64,000 nt of DNA from Paraburkholderia sp. BL10I2N1. Lineage in GTDB: Bacteria > Pseudomonadota > Gammaproteobacteria > Burkholderiales > Burkholderiaceae. The DNA lies in NCBI RefSeq assembly GCF_004361815.1, contig NZ_SNWA01000002.1, positions 62,001 to 126,000 on the forward strand. The letters run 5' to 3'. The position numbers and the translations under genes are program-made. Under the pieces are notes generated by a model. The model saw nothing but the letters and a program-made list of their open reading frames with translations, was not told the DNA's origin and did not search any database. Positions 35,109-42,599 of this stretch are shown piece by piece; the first letter of the stretch is position 1, and the number at the start of each line of letters is the position of its first letter.

Positions 35109-36017
35109 ATGGACCGCCTGCAGGCGATTGAAGTTTTCACACGCGTAGTCGAGACGAACAGCTTTTCGAAAGCCGCGGAACTGCTCGACCTGCCTCGCGG
35201 ATCGGTGAGCACGCTGATTCAGGGCCTTGAGCAACAACTGGGCGTCCGCCTGTTGAACCGGACTACGCGGCAGGTCAGCGTCACCGAAGACGGCGCGCTT
35301 TACTATGAACGCTGCATCCGGGTCCTCGCGGAACTCGCGGATGCAGAGTCGTCGCTGTCGAACAAGCGGCAGAACCCGACCGGGACGGTTCGCGTCGATA
35401 CCTCGGGCACGCTCGCGAGAACGCTGCTGCTGCCCGCGCTGGACGAGTTCTACCGCACCTATCCGCATATCGACGTGCGGCTGGGGCTGGCCGACCGGAA
35501 CATCGACCTGATTCAGGACGGGGTCGACTGCGTGATCCGGATGGGCGCGCTCGAAGAGTCGAGCCTCGTCGCGCGTCGCATCGGCAGCGCGCGGATCACC
35601 ACGTGCGCGTCGCCTGCCTATCTGGAAGAGCACGGCACGCCAGCCACGCTCGAAGACCTCAAGCAGCATCGTGCGATCAACTACGTGTCCGCACGCTCAG
35701 GCAAGACGTTTCCGTTCGAATTCGACGTGAATGGCGAGATCGTGAGGATATCGCTGGATGGCGCGCTCGCCGTGAACGACGGGACGGTCTATATCTCAGC
35801 GGGCGTGCATGGGTTTGGCATCATCCAGCCGTCGCGGTTCATGGTGGCCGACCTGATCGCGCGCGGCGAATTGACGGAAATCCTGACGACTTATCACGCC
35901 CCGCCCACTCCGTTGTCGATTGTTTATCCGCACCGCCGCCATCTGAGCTCGCGCGTACGCGCGTTCACCGATTGGGTGACCGAACTGGCGCATCGCAATC
36001 CCGATCTGAGCCTCTGA
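35109..36017 (+). CDS. LysR-type transcriptional regulator
   Basis: 302 residues: N-terminal helix-turn-helix (FTRVVETNSFSKAAELLDL, then STLIQGLEQQLGVRLLNR) and a type 2 periplasmic-binding-like effector domain (GTVRVDTSGTLARTLLLP onward). It is of the common short-chain, DhcR/AaeR-like class. No divergent target gene is next to it: upstream is a small hypothetical gene on the same strand, downstream a 340-base gap with an FNR-type box. Its target cannot be inferred. Confidence 0.87.
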   Translation: MDRLQAIEVFTRVVETNSFSKAAELLDLPRGSVSTLIQGLEQQLGVRLLNRTTRQVSVTEDGALYYERCIRVLAELADAESSLSNKRQNPTGTVRVDTSGTLARTLLLPALDEFYRTYPHIDVRLGLADRNIDLIQDGVDCVIRMGALEESSLVARRIGSARITTCASPAYLEEHGTPATLEDLKQHRAINYVSARSGKTFPFEFDVNGEIVRISLDGALAVNDGTVYISAGVHGFGIIQPSRFMVADLIARGELTEILTTYHAPPTPLSIVYPHRRHLSSRVRAFTDWVTELAHRNPDLSL

Positions 36018-36361
36018 GCGACAGGCGCGATCTCCCAGCCTGCGCACGGCGTTGGCACGAGTCGAACCGCCTTTGATGCAGGTCAAGTCGTTGCGCGCGA
36101 AAGCACCGATCATGACGCTACGGGCCCGGGTTGGCGAGACGTCGTCGTCGGCAAGCTTTCTTCGGGGAAGGCGCTTCACCTTCGTCGTGCGCGCAGCGCA
36201 ATTGCGCCCACCGCCCAGACGAACGATCGCAGCCAACGAACGCAGCCAGGGCCTGTCGGTGCTTCCGGCGATTCATAGGGTGTGTGGCGTCACAGGCCTT
36301 TACGTCGCGCGGGCAACGCCGGTCGGGAGATTTGCAGCAGCACACTTGTTCGAGGTGACCG
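36018..36361. other. Gap with an FNR-type box
   Basis: 344 bases between the LysR gene and the HPF-Usp frame. The only element I support is the TTGAT-GCAG-GTCAA box at 36073-36086. A good -10 at the expected distance is not visible, so a gene it once served may be missing, or the leader of the HPF-Usp transcript is long. Confidence 0.45.
36073..36086. promoter_or_regulatory. FNR/Anr box TTGAT-GCAG-GTCAA
   Basis: Matches the FNR-family half-sites (TTGAT-N4-ATCAA) except A to G in one position, the same variant seen at four other boxes here. About 280 bases before the HPF-Usp frame. Confidence 0.6.
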
Positions 36362-37219
36362 ATGGGCGTCGGCATGCAGATTGTCTACCTCGGGTTCGCC
36401 GGGTCCAACCAGCTCGAAGCCGAAGCCGGCGCGCAGTTCGTACGCCTCGAGCGCTTCGGAAAGCTCATCTCGGGCTGTCATCTCGCGATCGAAGCGTGTG
36501 GCTTCCGCTCGGGAAACCGTCTTTACGATGCAAGGCTCGACCTGATTACGCGCGGGAATGATCTGATTCCGGTCGAGCATTGCACAGATGAGGACCCGCG
36601 CGTCGCGCTGCGCGCGGCCTTCGATGCAGCGGTGCGATGGCTCGAACAGCCGTCCGCGGATGGCGGACTGGCAGACACACTGAACAGGCCCGCCAGACCC
36701 GTGTCCCGCGATGCATCTTCGGATCGGCTGGCTAGTCTGACCCAACGTGGGGAGACCAACATGTACGAACATATCCTGGTTGCACTGGACTGCAGCGAAT
36801 CTTCGAAACGCGCCCTGGGCGAAGCCATTCGCATGGCGCAGCTCGCGCACGGCAAGGTTACGGCGGTCTACGTCGTGGACAGCTCCACGACGTTCGCCTA
36901 TGCGGGCGAGTTTGACCCGCTTGCCTTGACGAGGGCGTTGCGGATCGACGGCGAGCGGGTGCTCGAGGAGGCTCGCAAGCTGATGGCCGGGCAGGGCGTG
37001 GCGGGTACGGCGCAGGTTGTGGAGACCGACGGTCTTTCCGAGGACGTCGCCAGTTGCCTGCGGCGCGAGGCGCAACGTGTCGGCGCCGATCTCGTCGTGC
37101 TCGGCACGCATGGCAGGCGGGGCGTGCGGCGCATGGTGATTGGCAGCGTCGCTGAGCGTTTCGTCAGGTTCTCGACGTGCCCCGTCCTGCTGGTGCGTGA
37201 AGTGCAGCCGGCACTTTGA
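36362..37219 (+). CDS. HPF/RaiA-like domain continuous in frame with a universal stress protein
   Basis: The frame is open from 36362 to 37219 (285 residues). Residues ~5-95 resemble the HPF/RaiA ribosome-hibernation family: MQIVYLGF start, LISGCHLAIEACGF, LYDARLDLITRGND, and VALRAAFDAAVRWLEQ at the end of the domain. About 35 linker residues follow, then from residue 134 a complete UspA protein (own entry). No stop codon separates them. Either it is a fusion, or the HPF stop was lost and the downstream gene is still translated from its own ATG (36761). GAGGTG precedes the ATG at 36362. HPF-type proteins dimerise or silence ribosomes in stationary phase and low oxygen, which suits this locus. 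Confidence 0.6.
   Translation: MGVGMQIVYLGFAGSNQLEAEAGAQFVRLERFGKLISGCHLAIEACGFRSGNRLYDARLDLITRGNDLIPVEHCTDEDPRVALRAAFDAAVRWLEQPSADGGLADTLNRPARPVSRDASSDRLASLTQRGETNMYEHILVALDCSESSKRALGEAIRMAQLAHGKVTAVYVVDSSTTFAYAGEFDPLALTRALRIDGERVLEEARKLMAGQGVAGTAQVVETDGLSEDVASCLRREAQRVGADLVVLGTHGRRGVRRMVIGSVAERFVRFSTCPVLLVREVQPAL
36761..37219 (+). CDS. Universal stress protein, UspA fold, ATP-binding type
   Basis: 152 residues if translated from 36761, where GGGGAG lies 6 bases upstream. MYEHILVALDCSESSKRALG gives the first strand and loop; the nucleotide-binding motif is G-THGRRGVRRMVIGSVAE near residues 113-130, matching the G-2x-G-9x-G(S/T) signature of ATP-binding Usps. It is the first of several usp genes here. 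Homologues in the lxa locus of B. cenocepacia are induced when oxygen falls. Confidence 0.87.
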   Translation: MYEHILVALDCSESSKRALGEAIRMAQLAHGKVTAVYVVDSSTTFAYAGEFDPLALTRALRIDGERVLEEARKLMAGQGVAGTAQVVETDGLSEDVASCLRREAQRVGADLVVLGTHGRRGVRRMVIGSVAERFVRFSTCPVLLVREVQPAL

Positions 37220-37314
37220 GACAAAACAGAGTCCCCGGACCGTGTTGACATTGACGCGCAGACACCTCGTTGAGTCCTGGCGTCAAACGCCGTCCTTTTT
37301 GCAGGCAGGGCCGG

Positions 37315-37623
37315 TTATGCGACGTCGTCGTCCGCGAACACGCCGTGTTCCGCTACGGCAGCGTCCGGATCGACGCATTGCACGTGCCAGTGTCCCTGTT
37401 CGTGCACGGGCCCCTGGTTGCCGCACCAGTCAGCCGTCCCCGTTTCACCTTCGAATGGGCCATGCTGGCCGCTCATGTCCAGTCCGTCGAGTATGCACAG
37501 GGGGCGCGTGTCGTGTGGCGCGCAGATGAACGTGTTGCCGTGGTCCACGATCCACGCGCCCCATTCGGGCAGATCGAGTCCGACATGACCCTCGCGGGAC
37601 CATTTATGTGCCTCCACATCCAC
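37315..37623 (-). CDS. Hypothetical protein (102 aa), downstream of cytochrome c
   Basis: A 102-residue acidic protein rich in Trp, His and Gly (WSREGHVGLDLPEWGAWIVD, later GHWHVQCVDPDAA). It lies 88 bases after the cytochrome c gene on the same strand and could share its FNR-controlled promoter. A plus-strand frame of similar length (37270-37650) covers the same DNA. I prefer the minus strand because its composition is more protein-like and its orientation fits the neighbour. No family recognised. Confidence 0.5.
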   Translation of the reverse strand: MDVEAHKWSREGHVGLDLPEWGAWIVDHGNTFICAPHDTRPLCILDGLDMSGQHGPFEGETGTADWCGNQGPVHEQGHWHVQCVDPDAAVAEHGVFADDDVA

Positions 37624-37711
37624 CCAGAGGATGGCGTACGCGCGAGATGAACGGTAATGCGCATGGTCTTGCTCCAGTTGCCGTGCCCGCAGGCAGGCTG
37701 CGGCCGTGATG

Positions 37712-38062
37712 TCACTGACTCAGAACCCACACGATCAGCGTATGGGTGTCTTCAGGCGTAATCGGGCCGCCGCGGTCGGCGGGAAGCGGCATCGCCGTGT
37801 CGCCCCAATGCGCCTTGCCGCCGAGCCTCAGCTTGTTTTCGAGCATGAGGCGCGCATTGGGCACCTTGCGATAGCGCTCGGCGATCTGCTGGAACGACGG
37901 GGCGAGGAACGGGGAGTCGGTCGTGTGGCAGAACATGCAGCGATGACTGTCGATCAGCGCCGCTGGTTCAGTTTGAGCAGGCGCCGGGTTGCTCGCGGTG
38001 ACGAGCAACCCGACGATGCTGAAAGCGACGTACGTGCTTTGAAGGACCCTCACGAAACACAC
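37712..38062 (-). CDS. Small periplasmic cytochrome c
   Basis: 116 residues: signal peptide (TYVAFSIVGLLVTASNPAPA), haem-binding CMFCH at residues 42-46 and the distal Met ligand in DTAMPLP (Met91). This is a class I, c551/c552-like carrier that shuttles electrons in the periplasm to a terminal oxidase or reductase. It has its own predicted FNR-dependent promoter: box at 38110-38123 and TACACT at 38083-38088 on the minus strand. The next gene on the strand is a hypothetical protein. Confidence 0.87.
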   Translation of the reverse strand: MCFVRVLQSTYVAFSIVGLLVTASNPAPAQTEPAALIDSHRCMFCHTTDSPFLAPSFQQIAERYRKVPNARLMLENKLRLGGKAHWGDTAMPLPADRGGPITPEDTHTLIVWVLSQ

Positions 38063-38082
38063 TCCCGGACAGGTTTTCGTTC

Positions 38083-38123
38083 AGTGTACGGGCGGCGTGT
38101 ATTGCGTCGTTGATCCATGTCAA
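38083..38123 (-). promoter_or_regulatory. FNR class II promoter of cytochrome c (box TTGAT-CCAT-GTCAA)
   Basis: Box at 38110-38123 with the minus-strand -10 TACACT at 38083-38088. The predicted start near 38076 puts the box centre at about -41, the classical class II position for FNR activation. Confidence 0.7.
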
Positions 38124-38233
38124 CGCGATCGACCTGGATGCACCTACTGCCAGCGCGGGCGCCGCTTGCGGGCCGAAACTGACCCTCTGCGCACCCCATG
38201 ACAGGCACAAGATCATCTGGCGCCGAGGAGCGA

Positions 38234-38295
38234 TTGATCCCGGTCAAGCGTGCCCCGGTACCACGTCTTGCAGTGCAGCACAGGCGGGCTATGCT
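38234..38295 (+). promoter_or_regulatory. FNR class I-like promoter before DUF1488 (box TTGAT-CCCG-GTCAA)
   Basis: Box at 38234-38247, TTGCAG at 38268-38273, 16-bp spacer, TATGCT at 38290-38295. The predicted start near 38302 puts the box centre at about -61, a class I position. Confidence 0.6.
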
Positions 38296-38407
38296 GTATG
38301 AAGGCGCACGTCGCGCGTGGCGACGGCGGCCTCGCCATGCAGCGTGCCGGTGTCCGGGCCGAACCGCTGCCGCGTCACAGGGCCACGCATAGCGCGAGGC
38401 GAGTGTC

Positions 38408-38683
38408 ATGCATATTCATTTTCCGCCGGAAATGCCAGAGTATTGCGCGAGGGATCTGGTGGTTGCCTTTACGGCTGTGGTGGACGGCAAGCGGGTTCAA
38501 TGCGCCGTGACGGCAGAGGCGCTTGAAGATCATTTCGGCGCGGCGTCGCTGCGTGAGGACGATCTGCTCAGCGCGTTCGAAGCACACCGGTCCGCAATCG
38601 AACATTCGGCTGAGCGGATGTTGAAGGAAGTCGAAGGCAAGCCGGTGCTTCTGCATAGCGGGTTTTTCAGGTTCTGCCAGTGA
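38408..38683 (+). CDS. DUF1488 family protein
   Basis: 91 residues: MHIHFPPEMPEYCARDLVV, the F-x-A-x-VDGKRVQCAVTAEAL core, and KPVLLHSGFF near the end match DUF1488, a small proteobacterial family of unknown function. It is predicted to be transcribed from the FNR class I-like promoter at 38234-38295. The gene is soluble with no signal peptide. Confidence 0.8.
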   Translation: MHIHFPPEMPEYCARDLVVAFTAVVDGKRVQCAVTAEALEDHFGAASLREDDLLSAFEAHRSAIEHSAERMLKEVEGKPVLLHSGFFRFCQ

Positions 38684-38789
38684 ATCTTCCAGGTCGGTGG
38701 CCGCGGACGCTGGCGCAGCGCCTTTCTGGCGTGCGGACAAACCGTTAAGGCAGGCCGTTCAGGAGGTGAACGATGCGTGCGATGGTATT

Positions 38790-39010
38790 CGACGGCAACT
38801 CGACGCCGCGCTGCTCCTCGCCCCGGTGGGCGCGCTGGTGCCCGTTGCGCTCAAGGCGGAGGCGAAGGGCGGCATCGTCGTGTGCGGCGGAATTCACATG
38901 AGCGACATTCTGTCGTTTCCATACGCATTTTTGTGGGGCGAGCGGCACGTCGTACCCACGGCAGCGATAACCCGTGCGCCGTGGCGGTTCGGCGCGGATC
39001 TGCTTTCGTC
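38790..39010 (+). pseudogene. Zinc-dependent alcohol dehydrogenase, internal/C-terminal fragment
   Basis: The frame reads LDAALLLAPVGALVPVALKA, then GGIVVCGGIHMSDILSFPYA, then LWGERHVVPTAAITR: the middle of the coenzyme domain and following loop of an MDR alcohol dehydrogenase (AdhP-like). Both the catalytic domain before it and the C-terminus after it are absent. Another alcohol dehydrogenase tail lies at 42222-42400. In the B. cenocepacia lxa locus intact alcohol dehydrogenases accompany the usp genes. Confidence 0.7.
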
Positions 39011-39135
39011 TGACTCTGCCTCGCTAGGTCTGGCCTGCCAATGCGTATAAGCATATAACGTGCGCGCGGGAGGGTCGCCCTTTCGTCTGGCTTCCCGCTA
39101 TTTCGCCGGCTTCCGTGCAGAACGGGTGGCCCGCC

Positions 39136-39182
39136 TTGATCCTGGTCAACCCTGTGGCGTTCGACGTCTCGCAGACTAGAAT
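39136..39182 (+). promoter_or_regulatory. FNR-type promoter of usp (box TTGAT-CCTG-GTCAA)
   Basis: Box at 39136-39149 followed by TAGAAT (39177-39182) as -10. The box centre lies at about -46 from the predicted start near 39189, close to a class II position. The usp ATG is 57 bases further on. Confidence 0.65.
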
Positions 39183-39245
39183 TCCCTTATGCGGCGCTGG
39201 AATCCGCGCTAACAACAGGAGCGGGCGTAAGCCCAGGAGGCGGTC

Positions 39246-39719
39246 ATGTACAAACGAATCTTCACCGCGATCGACGGCAGTGAATCCGCGCAGCGCGCGC
39301 TCGACGAGGCCGTGAAGCTGGCGCAGGTGACGGACGCCACGGTGACGGCTGTTTGCGTCGTGCAGCATGCGGCGAAACTCGTGGACGTGGGTGCCGGTTT
39401 CGTCGACGAGCCGCCCACCACAGCGGCGAGCGAGGCAGCCACGGCGGCGCTCGAACAAGCGGAAGAACGCTTCAGGCAGGCTCGCGTGAAAGGCGTCGCC
39501 CGCGCGGTCGACGCCTGGGGCGAAGACGTCGCCAGCGTGCTGAGCCGTGCGGCCGACGAATGCGAGGCCGACCTGATCGTGATCGGTACGCATGGCCGGC
39601 GCGGCTGGCGCCGGATGCTGCTGGGGAGCGTTGCGGAATCATTGGTGCGGATGACTGAGGTGCCTGTATTGCTGGTGCGGCACGATCCGGATGCCGAGTA
39701 CATTCCTTCCGGCCTGTAA
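39246..39719 (+). CDS. Universal stress protein, UspA fold, ATP-binding type
   Basis: 157 residues: MYKRIFTAIDGSESAQRALD start, and the ATP-binding loop GTHGRRGWRRMLLGSVAESL near 118-137. It is a close relative of the usp at 36761 (shared GTHGRRG...RRM...GSVAE block), so the two are likely paralogues. AGGAGG lies 5-6 bases before the start. The promoter carries an FNR-type box. Role: survival under low oxygen or energy stress, inferred from family and promoter. Confidence 0.88.
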   Translation: MYKRIFTAIDGSESAQRALDEAVKLAQVTDATVTAVCVVQHAAKLVDVGAGFVDEPPTTAASEAATAALEQAEERFRQARVKGVARAVDAWGEDVASVLSRAADECEADLIVIGTHGRRGWRRMLLGSVAESLVRMTEVPVLLVRHDPDAEYIPSGL

Positions 39720-39874
39720 GGGGTTGGGCGAGAGAGGACGGTCAAGCTCGCCTTGCCTGCCGGTGGCTCAGGATTAAAAGCTGGCAAAAGAAACGCCCGG
39801 AAGCCGGGCGCCAGAAATTGCACGGGGATTTGCTCCGCGCAAAGCCTCCCTTTGGCGGCGTGCCTGCGGCGGAG

Positions 39875-40714
39875 CTAGTGCGACATCAGCACCGGCACGG
39901 TCATCGACTGCAGCACTTTGCGGGTCGCGCCGCCCATCACCCGTTCCTGCCACCGGGCGTGACCGTACGCGCCCATCACCAGCAGGTCGCTTCCGTCGTC
40001 GGCCACGTGCGACAGCAGGGCCTCGCCGATCGATGCGTCCGGCGCCACGGTGATGTCCCTGACTTCGACCTTGATCCCATGGCGCGCCACGACCGCCGCG
40101 ATATCGGTGCCAGGAATCCGGCTGCCGGGCCGCTCGTCTTTCGCACCGTTGACCGTGAGGATCGTCGTCTGTTTCGCGTGCTTCATGAGCGGTAGCGCGT
40201 CGTGGACAGCACGCGTGGCTTCGCGGCTGCCGTCCCACGCCACTGTTACGCGCGCGCCCGTCGACGTAAAGCTGCCCGTATATGGCACGGCCAGCACAGG
40301 ACGCCCGGTCGACATCACCAGGTCTTCGGGGAAATGCTCACCGACATAAGCGTCGGGATCGTCCGGGTCGTCCTGGCCGGCAACGATGAGATCGGCGCAA
40401 CGCGCGAGGCGCGGAACCGCGACGTTGGCGAAGTCGTCCGTGCTGATCCAGTCGGCCTCGATCTTTGCGCGCGCGGTTTCGGCGCGAAACAGGCGCTCGA
40501 TCGCGGCGCGGCGCTCATGCCGCTGGCTTTCGTGATCGGGGTACTACGCAGCCGTGCCCGCCATGACATAGAACGAGCGCGGATCGGGCGTGAAGACCGC
40601 GAATATCCCTGTGAGATGCGCGTCGAAGCGCTTTGCGATCTGCAGGGCGAATTCGAGTCGCGGATGGGCACACCGACTTGTGTCGAGATGAACAGCGATG
40701 CTTTTGTAGCTCAT
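39875..40714 (-). pseudogene. Tandem-domain universal stress protein with in-frame amber codon
   Basis: A 280-codon frame encodes two UspA domains. The first starts MSYKSIAVHLDTSRCAHPRL at 40714; the second reads GARVTVAWDGSREATRAVHD and ends RKVLQSMTVPVLMSH. At codon 57 a TAG (plus 40544-40546 CTA) interrupts an otherwise open frame: GTAA-stop-YPDHESQRHERRAA. The sequence on both sides continues without shift, so a single substitution, such as TAC (Tyr) to TAG, is the simplest cause. The C-terminal domain could still be made from an internal ATG near 40318. It has a predicted FNR class II promoter. Confidence 0.8.
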
Positions 40715-40763
40715 TGCGGCAACTCCGGTAATGAACAGGATGATGGGAATCGACGTCATCTGG

Positions 40764-40804
40764 AGTCTATGAGGACCGCAGTTGCAAGGCTTGACACAGA
40801 TCAA
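40764..40804 (-). promoter_or_regulatory. FNR class II promoter of the tandem usp (box TTGAC-ACAG-ATCAA)
   Basis: Box at 40791-40804 and the minus-strand -10 TAGACT at 40764-40769. The predicted start near 40757 puts the box centre at about -41. Confidence 0.7.
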
Positions 40805-40826
40805 CCGCCCGCTGGCGGAACGCTGC

Positions 40827-40867
40827 TTGATGGAAGTCAATGAGCCGGGCCAAGGTTGGACTACACT
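40827..40867 (+). promoter_or_regulatory. FNR class II promoter of the phasin-phaB operon (box TTGAT-GGAA-GTCAA)
   Basis: Box at 40827-40840 and -10 TACACT at 40862-40867. The predicted start near 40874 puts the box centre at about -41, the same geometry as at the divergent usp promoter 36 bases away. Confidence 0.7.
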
Positions 40868-40926
40868 GGTCAGGAACTGCTGTTGTCGGAACCCCGCGAC
40901 TTTCTCGCCGTTGAAAGGAGCTCATC

Positions 40927-41454
40927 ATGGCGACTGAACTCAACACTTCATTCGATATCTATCGCGCGAATCTCGACCTGGCGCTACGGATGGTCACCTT
41001 CGGGCTGGAGGGCCGCCGCGATGCGTGCGCGTTCCAGACGCAGCGGATCAATCGTGACCTCGCTGCGATCAGGAAACTGCAGGAAGCCTCGAGCCGATCC
41101 AAAGACCTGAACGAATACAACGCTGCGTGCCAGTCGATGTGGCAGGATTACCTGACGGCCAGCACCAGCATCTGGCAGGAGGCGCTGGGCTCCGCGGTGC
41201 GTAACCAGACCGCGTTCGGCGACGAGATGCGTGAGGCGCTGCAAAGCTGGCAGTCGGCCTGGACCACGCAGTGCCAGAAGGCGGCCGACGTAAGTGGGGC
41301 CGGCACACCGATACGGGAGTGGATGGAGCGTTTCGAGCAGGCGATTACGGGCACGACCCCGGGCGCGATGCCGGAAGGCAACAAGGGTGCCGAACCGACC
41401 CAGACAGCCGCAGAGGGCGGGCGGGCGAAGAAGGGGGAGCAGCATGTCGGCTAG
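40927..41454 (+). CDS. Phasin family protein
   Basis: 175 residues, mostly helical, with an Ala/Gly-rich charged C-terminus. The region LDLALRMVTFGLEGRRDACA and SMWQDYLTASTSIWQEALGS matches the phasin_2-type family, proteins that coat polyhydroxyalkanoate granules. AAGGAG lies 9 bases before the ATG. Its stop codon overlaps the start of phaB by 11 bases (41444-41454), so translation of the two is probably coupled. Transcription is predicted from the FNR promoter at 40827-40867. Confidence 0.8.
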   Translation: MATELNTSFDIYRANLDLALRMVTFGLEGRRDACAFQTQRINRDLAAIRKLQEASSRSKDLNEYNAACQSMWQDYLTASTSIWQEALGSAVRNQTAFGDEMREALQSWQSAWTTQCQKAADVSGAGTPIREWMERFEQAITGTTPGAMPEGNKGAEPTQTAAEGGRAKKGEQHVG

Positions 41455-42187
41455 ACGCGTTGCTTTTGTCACGGGCGGCATGGGCGGACTCGGCGCCGCC
41501 ATCAGCCGCCGGCTGCACGATGCCGGCATGACTGTCGCGATGTCGCATTCACCACGCAACGACCACATAGCGACGTGGCTCACGCACGAACGCGAGGCCG
41601 GCCGCCACTTCCGGTCTTTCGAAATCGATGTGACGGACTTCGGGTCATGCGAGCGCGGCGCGCGGCAGGTGCTGGACGATTTCGGCGCCGTCGATGTGCT
41701 GATCAATAACGCGGGCATCACGCGCGACTCGACCTTCGTCAAGATGACGAAGAGCGACTGGGACGCCGTTCTGCGCACCGATCTGGACGCGCTGTTCAAC
41801 ATGACCAAGCCGTTTATCGGCGGCATGATCGAGCGGCATTTCGGGCGGGTCGTCAACATCGGGTCGGTGAATGGTTCGCGCGGCGCGTTCGGCCAGACGA
41901 ACTATTCGGCCGCGAAGGCGGGCATCCATGGCATGACGAAGTCGCTGGCGCTCGAGGTGGCGAAATATGGTGTGACCGTCAATACGGTCTCGCCCGGCTA
42001 TCTGGCGACGTCGATGGTTGAATCGGTTCCGAAGGACGTCATGGAAAAGAAGATCCTGCCGCAGATTCCGGTCGGCAGGCTCGGCCAGCCCGACGAGATC
42101 GCCGCGCTGATCGCGTTTCTTTGTTCCGATGACGCTGGATTCATCACCGGCGCGGATTTTGCGATCAACGGCGGCATGCATATGTAA
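41444..42187 (+). CDS. phaB: Acetoacetyl-CoA reductase
   Basis: 247-residue short-chain dehydrogenase: cofactor motif TGGMGGLG near residues 10-17, NNAG (INNAGITRDSTFVKM), catalytic serine in NIGSVNG, and YSAAK. The ITRD-x-TF-x-KM segment and C-terminal GADFAINGGMHM are typical of PhaB, which reduces acetoacetyl-CoA to (R)-3-hydroxybutyryl-CoA with NADPH for polyhydroxybutyrate synthesis. In low oxygen this disposes of reducing power. Start at 41444 with GGGGGAG upstream, overlapping the phasin stop. Confidence 0.9.
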   Translation: MSARRVAFVTGGMGGLGAAISRRLHDAGMTVAMSHSPRNDHIATWLTHEREAGRHFRSFEIDVTDFGSCERGARQVLDDFGAVDVLINNAGITRDSTFVKMTKSDWDAVLRTDLDALFNMTKPFIGGMIERHFGRVVNIGSVNGSRGAFGQTNYSAAKAGIHGMTKSLALEVAKYGVTVNTVSPGYLATSMVESVPKDVMEKKILPQIPVGRLGQPDEIAALIAFLCSDDAGFITGADFAINGGMHM

Positions 42188-42221
42188 TGAGGCATGAGAT
42201 CGTCGATGTGGCGTCCCCCGG

Positions 42222-42400
42222 CAAGGTGGCGCGCGAGCCGTCGATGCTGAAGACGGTCCGTTCCGGCCGGCTTGATCCGACGCAACTGATCACTCATCGC
42301 TTTCATCTGGAAGAAATGGGGAGCGCTTACGATGCGTTCGGTCGCGCGGCGGATACGCATGCGTTGAAGGTCGTAATCCAGGTGCCGGAGACGCCGCGCC
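42222..42400 (+). pseudogene. Zinc-dependent alcohol dehydrogenase, C-terminal fragment
   Basis: The frame reads MLKTVRSGRLDPTQLITHRF, then AYDAFGRAADTHALKVVIQV, the last ~45 residues of MDR alcohol dehydrogenases. No start or coenzyme domain precedes it; phaB ends only a few bases upstream. It may be the other end of the gene whose middle lies at 38790-39010, separated by rearrangement, or a second copy. Confidence 0.7.
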
Positions 42401-42599
42401 GTGCCGGTTACGCGTGTGGCCTTCCCGGTCAACCTCAGGATCGAAACGGGATACGACAGTCAAAGAGTACCTCTTGCCGCAAACGCGTCATGGAATCACG
42501 TCGACCGACGACCTTGCACTGGCACGCCTCGCCAAAAGTGCAGCCTGATGTCCTGATTCATGAACGCACGTGGCTGGCACAAACGCCGGAGATGAGCAG
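42401..42599. other. Short gap after the ADH relic
   Basis: Nothing supported here. The relic's frame stays open but no longer resembles a protein family. Confidence 0.4.

Larger units (their letters stand above)
38063..38407. other. Divergent FNR-controlled intergenic region
   Basis: 345 bases between cytochrome c (minus) and the DUF1488 gene (plus). It holds two FNR-type boxes, one per direction, and a promoter for each (listed separately). Confidence 0.6.

Noticed and set aside
37270..37650. 126-codon plus-strand frame opposite the 102-residue hypothetical
   Set aside because: Less protein-like composition, and the minus-strand frame fits the cytochrome c transcript.
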